The notes below the pieces were generated by a model. The model did not search any database, had not been told where the DNA came from, and saw nothing but the letters and a program-made list of their open reading frames with translations. Of a stretch of 64,000 bases of DNA, positions 17,362 through 25,791 are shown piece by piece. The number at the start of each line of letters is the position of its first letter. Position 1 is the first letter of the stretch. The translations under genes were made by a program, and so were the position numbers. Source of the DNA: J014 sp964486055 (GTDB lineage: Bacteria > Acidobacteriota > Blastocatellia > Pyrinomonadales > Pyrinomonadaceae); NCBI GenBank assembly GCA_964486055.1, contig CAZALE010000010.1:13104-77103 (forward strand), written 5' to 3'.

Positions 17362-18204
17362 CTAAGTGGCATGCACAAAGCTCACATCAGAATCTTTAAC
17401 CAACTCATGAATTTGTTTCAGTTGTTTGAGTAACCTCTCTAATCTTGAAAGGGGCAGTTGGTTTGGGCCATCGGATGGAGCTCTTTCAGGATTATCATGT
17501 ACTTCCATGAAGATAGCATCAACTCCACATGCAACCCCTGCACGTGCTAGAAATTCGATATATTCAGATTGCCCGCCAGTAGCCTTACCCAATCCGCCTG
17601 GAAGTTGTAGAGAATGAGTCACATCAAAAACCACTGGAACACCGAAAGATCGCATCATAGGAAAAGATCTAAAATCCACGACGAGGTTGTTATAGCCGAA
17701 GCTAACACCTCGCTCTGTAAGCAGAATTTTGGTAGCACCAGCCGACTCAAGTTTCTCTATTATGTTCTTTGCGTCCCAGGGAGCTAGGAACTGACCTTTC
17801 TTAACATTAACTGGTTTTCCAGTTTTTGCCGAAGCGATTAACAAATCTGTTTGTCGACAAAGAAAAGCTGGAATTTGAATTACATCGACAACTTCAGCCA
17901 CTGGTTCAACCTGCCATGTCTCATGAACATCAGTCGTAACTGGAACTTTTAGCTCCTGCCTTACGGCTTTTAGAACTTCTAAACCAAACTCCATTCCTTT
18001 ACCACGAAAACTACTTATGGAGCTTCGATTAGCCTTGTCGAATGAGGACTTGTAAACAAACGAGACTCCTACTCTAGAGCAAACGTTTTTTATTTCCCTC
18101 GCCATGTAAAATGCATGCTCTGGACTCTCGATGACACATGGCCCTAAAATGAACGCTAAATCTTTACCACCGAAATTAACATTTTCTACCGTAAAACTAT
18201 TCAT
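17362..18204 (-). CDS. kdsA: 3-deoxy-8-phosphooctulonate synthase KdsA
   Basis: Condenses phosphoenolpyruvate and arabinose 5-phosphate to Kdo 8-phosphate for LPS inner core. The 280-aa protein shows SSFDKANRSS (PEP and A5P binding), VNVKKGQFL, and DVTHSLQ. The early GPCVIES carries Cys23 at the metal-ligand position, which points to the metal-dependent class rather than the E. coli-like metal-independent class (which has Asn there). It starts 1 base after DUF4198's stop region and is probably translated as part of the kds operon. Confidence 0.94.
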   Translation of the reverse strand: MNSFTVENVNFGGKDLAFILGPCVIESPEHAFYMAREIKNVCSRVGVSFVYKSSFDKANRSSISSFRGKGMEFGLEVLKAVRQELKVPVTTDVHETWQVEPVAEVVDVIQIPAFLCRQTDLLIASAKTGKPVNVKKGQFLAPWDAKNIIEKLESAGATKILLTERGVSFGYNNLVVDFRSFPMMRSFGVPVVFDVTHSLQLPGGLGKATGGQSEYIEFLARAGVACGVDAIFMEVHDNPERAPSDGPNQLPLSRLERLLKQLKQIHELVKDSDVSFVHAT

Positions 18205-18205
18205 A

Positions 18206-19000
18206 TCATTTCACTCCAAAGCTAAAGGCTCCCCAGAAACTTTCCCAATCTGCATCATTACAGTTGCATCTTCTCATTAAAACCAAATGGACTAACCATA
18301 ACCCAGGTTTTTCCAGCCTCATTTGAAAAATTCCATCTTGATTCGTTAGATATCTGCTTCTGCCAATCTCTTTATGAATAGCGAAGACTGATTTGTTGCT
18401 AAGTGGTTTACCTTCGAAGAGAACTTGAAATCTAAGTGTGTCTCCAACCTTTTTGAGGTAAGGATTCTCCATAGGGATGATATCTAAAATAGCACCAGTT
18501 TGATTTTCATAAGTTTTATCTTTAACATCGCCTATTTGTACTAAGGTTTTGATAAAACGACAGTAGCGTTCTCGGGCAGGCTTCTCTTGTTCCCCACGCC
18601 TTTTCCTTTCCTCTATTATGTATTCCATCCCGTCTTCTTTTAAATATAGCTCAAATTTGTCTGCTGGAAGGGTTATGTAAGACCAATTCCTGTGCATAAA
18701 GAAGAGATATCCGCCGTCACGTTTAGGTTTCAATACGTAGACAGGCTTAGCCCCATCAGCTATAAAGGCTTTCAAATCAAAGACCTCACCAGCTGAGAAT
18801 AGCCTAAAAATCGAGGTTTTATCTTTTTGAAAGGGTCTCTCCTCTAATTCCTTTACGAGCGAATCGCCAACATAAAGGTGAATTGGGATCTCCTCTCCGA
18901 TCTGCCCCAAAAACTTCTTAGGTTCCAGCCAGTACTCGTGTGCAAAAGTTACTTTTGCGAGCAAAACAGCCAAAAATACTAGCGAAATACCTTTGTTCAT
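18206..19000 (-). CDS. DUF4198 exported protein
   Basis: A 264-aa protein with a signal peptide (residues 1-20, ending FAHEYWLEP; the HEYWLEP-type sequence directly after cleavage is typical of the DUF4198 family). The remainder is a predicted beta-rich periplasmic protein of the group often annotated as nickel/cobalt-uptake or GH25-like without proof. The tail holds a CNCND cluster that could bind metal. It overlaps pyrG by 4 bp (the start ATG within the pyrG stop) and is thus inserted between pyrG and kdsA in an otherwise LPS-related operon. Its role there is unknown. Confidence 0.75.
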   Translation of the reverse strand: MNKGISLVFLAVLLAKVTFAHEYWLEPKKFLGQIGEEIPIHLYVGDSLVKELEERPFQKDKTSIFRLFSAGEVFDLKAFIADGAKPVYVLKPKRDGGYLFFMHRNWSYITLPADKFELYLKEDGMEYIIEERKRRGEQEKPARERYCRFIKTLVQIGDVKDKTYENQTGAILDIIPMENPYLKKVGDTLRFQVLFEGKPLSNKSVFAIHKEIGRSRYLTNQDGIFQMRLEKPGLWLVHLVLMRRCNCNDADWESFWGAFSFGVK

Positions 19001-20682
19001 AGAATTTTCCTTTCAGCGGGAATGATCTTCCTCTCGGTTGTTTCCTCTTTAAAATTCTCACTTTGAAGACGATTCTGAAGAGCGGCTTTAACAAACGCAC
19101 TGAAAAGAGGATGCGGATCCAAGGGCTTTGACTTATATTCCGGATGAAACTGACATGCAACGAAGAATGGATGAATTTTTCGTGGCAATTCGATTATCTC
19201 CACAAATTTTCCATCAGGAGATAGCCCACTGATTACTAATCCGTTTTCCTCAAGTATTGCTTTGTATTCTGGATTGAACTCATATCTGTGGCGGTGACGT
19301 TCAGCGATTTTATCTTGTTCATTATAAATCTCCCAAACCCTACTGCCCTTCTTTAGGACGCATTCCCAAGAACCTAACCTCATAGTGCCACCCATGTCCT
19401 CGACACCTACTAAGTCTCGTAGTTTGAAGATTATTGGGTAAGGTGTATCAGGATTAAACTCGGCGGAGTCAGCATCGGTCAAACCGCATTCATTTCTCGC
19501 AAATTCTATACATGCCACTTGCATTCCTAAACAAATTCCCAGATAAGGAGTCTTAGATTTTCTGGCGTACTTAACCGCTCTTATCATTCCGGCTATGCCT
19601 CGTTTTCCAAATCCACCAGGAACTAATATTGCATCTGCCTCGCGCAAGCGAGCTTCATAATCCTCTTTCATCAAGCTTTCAGATTCTATCCAGTCAAGTT
19701 GCACCCTTAGGTTGTTTGCAGCTCCAGCGTGTACTAAAGCCTCACGCAACGATTTATAAGAATCCTCTAGCTCGACATATTTTCCTACGATTCCAATTCT
19801 TACAGAACCTCCGCTGGGTTCTTTTATAACAGAGACTAAATCTCTCCAACTCTTTAAATCTGCCTCAGCGCATTTTTCTTTAAGACCCAGCTTATCTAGT
19901 ATTAATGAATCTAAACCTTGGTCATGCAAGAATAATGGCACTTCGTAAATGGTTTGTACATCAACCGCTGATATCACAGCTTTTTCTTGAACGTTACAGA
20001 ACAAAGCTATCTTTCTTCTGAGATCTAAAGACAGTTGTCTATCGGAACGGCATAGCAATATATCAGGTTGGATACCGATCTCACGCAATTCTTTGACTGA
20101 GTGCTGTGTTGGTTTAGTTTTTAGTTCACCAGCAGCAGCAAGATATGGCACCAAAGTCACGTGAATAAAGACTGCTCCTCTATCTCCTTGCTCATTGCCT
20201 ATCTGCCTGATTGCCTCTAAGAAAGGCAATGATTCAATATCCCCTACGGTGCCGCCTATTTCAACAATCAAAACGTCACAGTTATTTTTCTCAGCTACAG
20301 CGCGTATAACAGATTTTATTTCATCGGTTATATGAGGTATGACTTGAATGGTTTTACCGAGATAAACCCCGCGTCGCTCTTTTTCGATTACAGATAGATA
20401 AATCTTACCGCTTGTCCAGTTATTCTGGCGGGACATTTTAGCGCTTGTAAAGCGCTCGTAATGTCCTAGATCCAGGTCGGTTTCGGCGCCATCATCAGTA
20501 ACAAAAACTTCCCCATGCTGAAATGGAGACATGGTTCCAGGATCAACATTTATGTACGGATCCAGTTTCATCAACTGAACTTTCAAACCGCGCGATTCTA
20601 GCAAGCAGCCTATGGAGGCAGCCGCTAAACCTTTGCCCAAGCTTGATACTACTCCACCTGTAACAAAAACAAACTTAGTCAT
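18997..20682 (-). CDS. pyrG: CTP synthase PyrG
   Basis: Makes CTP from UTP, ATP and glutamine. The 561-aa protein has the N-terminal synthetase domain starting TKFVFVTGGVVSSLGKGL with its P-loop, the DPYINVDPGTMSPFQHGEVF motif, and the C-terminal class I glutamine amidotransferase domain with the nucleophile Cys in GICLGMQ and the late His-Glu pair in ACQFHPEYKS. Length is normal with a short extra tail after the amidotransferase end. It sits 2 bp after kdsB: CTP is the co-substrate of KdsB, and this pairing is common in diderms. Confidence 0.96.
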   Translation of the reverse strand: MTKFVFVTGGVVSSLGKGLAAASIGCLLESRGLKVQLMKLDPYINVDPGTMSPFQHGEVFVTDDGAETDLDLGHYERFTSAKMSRQNNWTSGKIYLSVIEKERRGVYLGKTIQVIPHITDEIKSVIRAVAEKNNCDVLIVEIGGTVGDIESLPFLEAIRQIGNEQGDRGAVFIHVTLVPYLAAAGELKTKPTQHSVKELREIGIQPDILLCRSDRQLSLDLRRKIALFCNVQEKAVISAVDVQTIYEVPLFLHDQGLDSLILDKLGLKEKCAEADLKSWRDLVSVIKEPSGGSVRIGIVGKYVELEDSYKSLREALVHAGAANNLRVQLDWIESESLMKEDYEARLREADAILVPGGFGKRGIAGMIRAVKYARKSKTPYLGICLGMQVACIEFARNECGLTDADSAEFNPDTPYPIIFKLRDLVGVEDMGGTMRLGSWECVLKKGSRVWEIYNEQDKIAERHRHRYEFNPEYKAILEENGLVISGLSPDGKFVEIIELPRKIHPFFVACQFHPEYKSKPLDPHPLFSAFVKAALQNRLQSENFKEETTERKIIPAERKIL

Positions 20683-20684
20683 AC

Positions 20685-21479
20685 CTATAGCTTACCAAAT
20701 CTGCCTCTAAGAATCTCTACTACTTTTTTAAAATCTTCCTCTGTATCGACTCCAATAGAGCGTTCCTCTACCTCTAAAACCTTAATTTTCATCGAGTGCT
20801 CAAGCGCTCGCAATTGCTCTAATGACTCTATTTTCTCTAATGTTGTCTGCTCTGTCCGAGAAAATCTCAATAATGATTCTTGCCGATAGACATACAAGCC
20901 AGTGTGCTTGCGAAATGTGGACAATAGACGAGTATTGCTTTTTAGTGCAGCTTCCAATGAACCATGCTTTATTACTTCCTCACGTGGAAATGGGATAGGG
21001 GAACGAGAAAAGTAGATTGCAAAGCCATTTCTGTCAGAAACGACTTTGACGACGTTCGGATCTAAAACATCTTCTATACTATTGATCTTTTCACACGTAG
21101 TTGTTATGTCAATATTTTTATCCTTAAACATCTCATCGATCGCGTTGCGTATAACCGTCGGGCTTATCAAAGGCTCATCTGCTTGCAGATTTACAATTAC
21201 GGAGTCTTTGGGCAATTTTCTAGCAATTTCTGCGACTCGATCGCTACCAGATTTGTGATGAGGTGATGTCAAAAGGGCTCTGCTACAGTATCCTTTCACG
21301 ACATTCAGTATTTCCTCGCTATCGGTTGCGACTATTACCTCATGAGCACCTACCTGCGAAGCTCTCTGAACAGTATGTAAAATCAGTGGCTGGCCTGCTA
21401 AATCTAAGAGTAGCTTTCTTTTTAGGCGAGAGGATTCAAGTCGCGCAGGAATTACAATGTAAACCCTGACCCCACTCAC
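20685..21479 (-). CDS. kdsB: 3-deoxy-manno-octulosonate cytidylyltransferase KdsB
   Basis: Activates Kdo as CMP-Kdo for LPS synthesis. The 264-aa product shows IPARLESSRLKRKLLLDLAG (nucleotide-binding start), VATDSEEI, NLQADEPLI, and YFSRSPIPF, all diagnostic. The start is a GTG at 21479 with no good Shine-Dalgarno site. It is the first gene of the kdsB-pyrG-DUF4198-kdsA-lipA run, with a 2-bp gap to pyrG. Confidence 0.94.
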   Translation of the reverse strand: MSGVRVYIVIPARLESSRLKRKLLLDLAGQPLILHTVQRASQVGAHEVIVATDSEEILNVVKGYCSRALLTSPHHKSGSDRVAEIARKLPKDSVIVNLQADEPLISPTVIRNAIDEMFKDKNIDITTTCEKINSIEDVLDPNVVKVVSDRNGFAIYFSRSPIPFPREEVIKHGSLEAALKSNTRLLSTFRKHTGLYVYRQESLLRFSRTEQTTLEKIESLEQLRALEHSMKIKVLEVEERSIGVDTEEDFKKVVEILRGRFGKL

Positions 21480-21535
21480 GGACTCTTAGCTTATCACTAT
21501 CCCTAAAAAAAATCCATGATGACGTTTGGATAAAT

Positions 21536-23044
21536 TTAGTCTGTTGGTGTAATGATGATCTCTACTCGGCGATTTTTCATTCTATTGAGATTATTAGTAT
21601 TTGGAGCAATTGGTATGCTAGCACCGAAGCCTTTGTATTCTATTTTTGAAGCATCAACGCCACCAGCAATCAGCCTCTCTGTTATGAGTCTAGCCCTCTC
21701 TTGAGTGAGGTTCAATAACTCCGTTGGATCTCCTCTATCATCCGTGTGTGCTCGAATGATAACTTTGTAACCAGGGTTATTAGCCAATATGGTAGCAATC
21801 GAAAATAGACGAGTCTCATATTGAGGCTTAAAGTTAAGTGAACGAATACCGGCAAAGTATTCTTCCGACAAGGTTAAAACCAGACCATCTGAGCCCTGTC
21901 TCACCGAACCGAAAGGCTTCAATGACTCCACTAAAATCGGCAAGTTTTCCCTTAATTTAGCTATTTTAAGTTCTTTTTCGCGCTGAACCTCCAGGTTAAA
22001 CTTCTCGGTTTCTAACTTTGCCAATTTTATCCTCGTTTCATCAAGCTCGCGACGCAAATTTTGATTTTCTTCTCTTAGTGCCTTTATTTGTTCGGTTAAA
22101 TTTGCTATATCACGTTCACGTAGCTCACGATTTTTCCTCTCTCTTTCAAGCTCTTCTTGCAAAAGTTTTATTTCTTCTTGCGCTTGTGAATACTTTTCCT
22201 CAGCCTTGCGTATCTCAGCCTCTGTTTGAATTTTCTCACTTCTGCGTCTACGGGCTTCTTTTCGCTCCAATGCTATCTCCTCGGCTTTTACGGCTAAACC
22301 AACCGATTGGCGTGCAGTTACTTCTATGTCTGCCTCGCTTCTTCCTGCTTTCCATTCGTCTTCGGCTTTTTTTAGTAAGCTTTCAGCCTCTTCGAGTTCT
22401 TCAGACGCTTCCGAGATGGCACCAGCATATTTTGCCAAGGCGATAGCTTGTCTTGCTTGCAAGATCGTCGAAGGGGTTTTTGCATAGTCAGACTCGGCTA
22501 TCTCTGGCGCTCTCAGGTCATTAAAGTAATCGCTTAGATTTCCAAAATAATTGACTACGTTAGCTGTCTGAAGAACTCGCCCGCTTCTGGAAATTGCGGC
22601 AACATTTTCCAGCATTATTGCTCGACTCGGACGGCGAACCAAAAAATGCGGTTCAGCGGTTACCATCAGTGCAAATGTTTGCAGGGGAGTAGTGACTTTT
22701 ATTTTAGAGTCGAATTCCAATAGACCTCTTCTTTTTATCTCACCAAGATTACTGATGGTACCATCTGGCGATATCGCCCATAATACATAAGTAACGTATC
22801 CCTGCCCTAATTCAAATGGCCTAGGCATTTTTGAAACTGATAGTTCAATTTCCGTTACGTTTTTATCTGTTCGTCGAACGGTTGCTTCACCACTCATTCT
22901 GGGAAAGCGTGTAGTACCACGGAATTTAACTGTGACTACCTCACCTCTCGGATAGGTTATAGCTAAAGCCTCACGTGGAACATCAAATTGCGCTAACGCA
23001 AGAGAATTAAGTGCTAATATGATGAACAAAATCAGTATCCTCAT
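21536..23044 (-). CDS. Exported coiled-coil protein with C-terminal OmpA peptidoglycan-binding domain
   Basis: A 502-aa protein with a signal peptide (1-18). About residues 19-165 form a beta-rich domain; 185-255 are helical with an ILQARQAIALAKYAGA start resembling DUF4398-type helices; 255-365 form a long charged coiled coil; and about 385-500 form an OmpA/MotB domain, with HTDDRGD, the LTQERARLI helix, YKGFGASIPIAPN and NRRVEIII. The domain would anchor it to peptidoglycan, with the coiled coil spanning the periplasm. There is no lipobox and no outer-membrane barrel. It lies 56 bp downstream (minus strand) of no other gene, and its own promoter is likely within 23045-23186. Confidence 0.88.
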   Translation of the reverse strand: MRILILFIILALNSLALAQFDVPREALAITYPRGEVVTVKFRGTTRFPRMSGEATVRRTDKNVTEIELSVSKMPRPFELGQGYVTYVLWAISPDGTISNLGEIKRRGLLEFDSKIKVTTPLQTFALMVTAEPHFLVRRPSRAIMLENVAAISRSGRVLQTANVVNYFGNLSDYFNDLRAPEIAESDYAKTPSTILQARQAIALAKYAGAISEASEELEEAESLLKKAEDEWKAGRSEADIEVTARQSVGLAVKAEEIALERKEARRRRSEKIQTEAEIRKAEEKYSQAQEEIKLLQEELERERKNRELRERDIANLTEQIKALREENQNLRRELDETRIKLAKLETEKFNLEVQREKELKIAKLRENLPILVESLKPFGSVRQGSDGLVLTLSEEYFAGIRSLNFKPQYETRLFSIATILANNPGYKVIIRAHTDDRGDPTELLNLTQERARLITERLIAGGVDASKIEYKGFGASIPIAPNTNNLNRMKNRRVEIIITPTD

Positions 23045-23186
23045 TTTCTCTCTTACTAGAAGTTTTTAAAGATGAAGATGCTCTCCAAAAATCCAATGTT
23101 GCTAATTTTAGCAGATTAATTTGAAATCTTTACAACTGGAAAGATAGACTTTGATTTCGGAGTTTTGGGATTTTTGGACGTGAAAG

Positions 23187-24977
23187 ATGGATGACATTCG
23201 TAGATTGCTCAGGTATTTAAGGCCTAATTGGATATTGTTCTTACTAGCTATTATTTCAATGGTGCTGGTAGCAGTATTCGAGACAGCCGTTGGCGCATTA
23301 ATCGTTCCTATTACTGATGTAGTTTTTGGAACAAACGTCGGCGCTAAAACTCAGACACTCTTTAATCTACAGAATTTTATTCCTAAGGACAATTGGTTTT
23401 CGCAATGGGCTGCAATATCAACTATGCTGATTGTGTTTACTCTTCTGGGAGGCATTGCCGAATATTTCTCTGTTTACCTGATGGCGAAGGTGGGGCAATC
23501 AGCTGTCTTACAGCTAAGGCAGGAGTTATACGGTCATTTATTGAAACAATCTTCTTCGTTTTTTGAAAAGCATAGGGTGAATTTCTTGGTGTCACGGCTG
23601 GTTGTTTCTGCTACAGCCATAGAGCTCGCCGTCTCTGCGCATCTTAGAGACGTTCTTAAGGAAAGCTTTGCTCTCTTATTTTTCATCTCTGCGGCTTTTT
23701 ATTACAACTGGAGATTGATGCTAGGAGCTCTGATAATAGCTCCAATCATAGCATTTATAACTTCGAAATTTTCAAAGACGCTTAGAAGAATTTCAGAGGA
23801 AGCCTTCGAAGGTAATAAAATCCTTACTGATACGGCTCAAGAATCTCTTTCCAATCATTACATTGTAAAAGCCTATCAGGCAGAAGAACGTGAAAATGCT
23901 CGCTTCTCACAGGTAGCTAAAAAAATAGCCCATGCTAATTTAAGGTCCGGCAAGATTTCGGCCTTTTCTCCACCGACAATATCCTTTATAGGTGTTCTAA
24001 TGATTTCCATACTACTATTTTTTGGTTTAAGAGAAATAAACCTCGGTAGAATGGAAGCTTCACAGTTCTTCACATTTTTATTCTTTTTGTTTCGCAGTTA
24101 CGACCCAATAAGAAAAATCTCTCGCCAGCATAATGAGCTTAACAAGGCATTTGCTGCGACACGTGATATCTGGAACATACTTGATCAAACAGAAGTTTTA
24201 GTTGAAAAGCCAAATGCAATTGAGTTAGAGCCGTTAAGAGACAAAATCGAACTGAGAAACGTCTCGTTCAGTTATAAACCTCACGGAAAAAAAGTCATAG
24301 ATAAGGTTTCTCTGGTCATTCCGAAAGGCAAAACAGTAGCATTGGTTGGAGAAAGTGGAAGTGGAAAATCTAGTCTTACAAGGTTGATTCAGCGTTTATA
24401 CGATCCTACAGAGGGGGCAATTTTATGGGATGGGATTGACCTGAAGGAAGCCAAGATAGATTCTTTGCGAAAACAGATAGCTTTAGTTACCCAAGAAACC
24501 ATATTATTTAACGATACGATAAGATATAACATTTCCTATGGAAAACCCGATGCTACCAACGAAGAAATCGAGAAAGCCGCCCGTATAGCATATGCTCATG
24601 ATTTTATAAAGGCGATGCCACATGGCTATGACTCCCCAGTTGGTGAAAGAGGACAACTTCTTTCTGGAGGCCAACGACAAAGGATAGCTATTGCAAGAGC
24701 AATTTTAAAGGATGCATCAGTTCTAATATTGGACGAAGCAACCAGCGCACTAGATGCTGAAAGTGAGTATTATGTGCAAAAGGCTTTGACAAATCTCATG
24801 CAAGGAAAAACTTGCATAGTGATAGCCCACAGGCTCTCAACCATACGACGAGCCGACATAATAGTAGTTATGGAAAAAGGTAGGATAGTCGAAATTGGAA
24901 CTCATGACCAATTATTAGCAAAAAACGGAGTTTACAGAAGACTCTACGACCTTCAGTTTGCCCATGAGGAAATTTAA
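23187..24977 (+). CDS. MsbA-like ABC exporter (fused permease-ATPase)
   Basis: A 596-aa half-transporter with about six transmembrane helices (residues 15-320) and an ATPase domain. Walker A GESGSGKSS, Q-loop VTQETILFND, signature LSGGQRQR (about residue 490), Walker B VLILDEATSALDA and the switch His in IAHRLST are all intact. It resembles the lipid A flippase MsbA, and the nearby kds genes support an LPS role, but drug or peptide export cannot be excluded by sequence alone. Its stop codon overlaps the first of the phased repeats that precede the two-component genes. Confidence 0.85.
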   Translation: MDDIRRLLRYLRPNWILFLLAIISMVLVAVFETAVGALIVPITDVVFGTNVGAKTQTLFNLQNFIPKDNWFSQWAAISTMLIVFTLLGGIAEYFSVYLMAKVGQSAVLQLRQELYGHLLKQSSSFFEKHRVNFLVSRLVVSATAIELAVSAHLRDVLKESFALLFFISAAFYYNWRLMLGALIIAPIIAFITSKFSKTLRRISEEAFEGNKILTDTAQESLSNHYIVKAYQAEERENARFSQVAKKIAHANLRSGKISAFSPPTISFIGVLMISILLFFGLREINLGRMEASQFFTFLFFLFRSYDPIRKISRQHNELNKAFAATRDIWNILDQTEVLVEKPNAIELEPLRDKIELRNVSFSYKPHGKKVIDKVSLVIPKGKTVALVGESGSGKSSLTRLIQRLYDPTEGAILWDGIDLKEAKIDSLRKQIALVTQETILFNDTIRYNISYGKPDATNEEIEKAARIAYAHDFIKAMPHGYDSPVGERGQLLSGGQRQRIAIARAILKDASVLILDEATSALDAESEYYVQKALTNLMQGKTCIVIAHRLSTIRRADIIVVMEKGRIVEIGTHDQLLAKNGVYRRLYDLQFAHEEI

Positions 24978-25023
24978 CTTTTTATTAAACTTTTGTTTAC
25001 CTCGCATTAAGATTTACTTAATA
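24974..25023 (+). promoter_or_regulatory. Five phased 11-bp TT-A repeats (Pho-box-like) upstream of the two-component genes
   Basis: Hexamers TTAACT (24974), TTAAAC (24985), TTTACC (24996), TTAAGA (25007) and TTAATA (25018) recur at exact 11-bp spacing. OmpR/PhoB-family regulators bind head-to-tail to direct repeats on one face of DNA at 11-bp pitch, and the Bacillus PhoP box has this TT(A/T/C)A form. The array lies 75 bp before the response regulator gene, so autoregulation is likely. This is inferred from pattern only. Confidence 0.55.
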
Positions 25024-25098
25024 ATCTTGCCTAAGAAAGAGATGTTTGCAAACGAATAGTTTCGCAAATATGATTTACTTGAAGAGAGCATTTGAGTT

Positions 25099-25791
25099 AT
25101 GCCACAAACAATACTAATCATCGAAGACGAAGCTGATATAGCCGAGAGCCTAAGATACAACCTTGAGCGTGAGGGTTTTAGGGCTGAGATAGCAGAATCT
25201 GGAGAGAAAGGATTGCGTCTTGCCCTGAATGAAAAGGTTTCTCCTGCGCTGATAATACTTGACTTGATGTTGCCGGGCATGAGCGGTATTGAGCTCTGTA
25301 GGCGCTTAAGGCGTGAGCCACAAACAAGAAAAACACCTATAATAATGCTTACAGCAAAAACAGCTGAAAGCGATAAGGTGGTAGGTTTAGAGACTGGTGC
25401 AGATGACTACATGACAAAACCATTTTCTGTAAAAGAATTAATGGCTCGGATTAAAGCAGTTCTACGACGCTCTGATAACTTAGACATCAAAAAATATCAA
25501 GATGATAAATTAACTATTGACTTTGAAGACATGCGAGTCTTTTGCTACGGAAAAGAAATAAGGCTAACGCGTAAGGAGTTTGCTCTTCTTGCAAATTTAG
25601 TAAAAAGCGCTGGACGGGTCGCGACTAGACAAAGTCTTCTGGATAATGTGTGGGGCTATAGTTATTTTGGAGATACTCGAACGCTGGACGTTCATATTAG
25701 GCGTTTAAGGCAGAAGTTAGGGCCATGCAGCGAATGCATAGAGACAGTCGTTGGCATTGGCTATAGATTCATCGCTAACAAGCAATCATGA
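25099..25791 (+). CDS. OmpR/PhoB-family response regulator
   Basis: A 230-aa regulator: receiver domain (residues 1-120) with D55 in LIILDLMLPG as phospho-acceptor, Thr in IIMLTAKT and Lys in MTKPFS; then a C-terminal winged helix (about 130-228) with RLTRKEFALL, DTRTLDVHIRRLRQKL and VVGIGYRF. It most resembles PhoB/PhoP. The stop overlaps the kinase start (ATGA), so the two are coupled. The upstream phased repeats are the obvious binding site. Phosphate specificity is inferred, since no pst or phoU gene is present here. Confidence 0.92.
   Translation: MPQTILIIEDEADIAESLRYNLEREGFRAEIAESGEKGLRLALNEKVSPALIILDLMLPGMSGIELCRRLRREPQTRKTPIIMLTAKTAESDKVVGLETGADDYMTKPFSVKELMARIKAVLRRSDNLDIKKYQDDKLTIDFEDMRVFCYGKEIRLTRKEFALLANLVKSAGRVATRQSLLDNVWGYSYFGDTRTLDVHIRRLRQKLGPCSECIETVVGIGYRFIANKQS

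Noticed and set aside
22018..22446. A 142-codon plus-strand frame opposite the coiled coil of the OmpA-domain protein.
   Set aside because: Leu/Phe-rich antisense of a charged helix; no start signals and no homology.
25040..25075. Imperfect inverted repeat (TTTGCAAAC ... TTTCGCAAA) between the phased repeats and the response regulator.
   Set aside because: Only loosely symmetric, and it may include the -10 region (TATGAT). Too weak to call as an operator.
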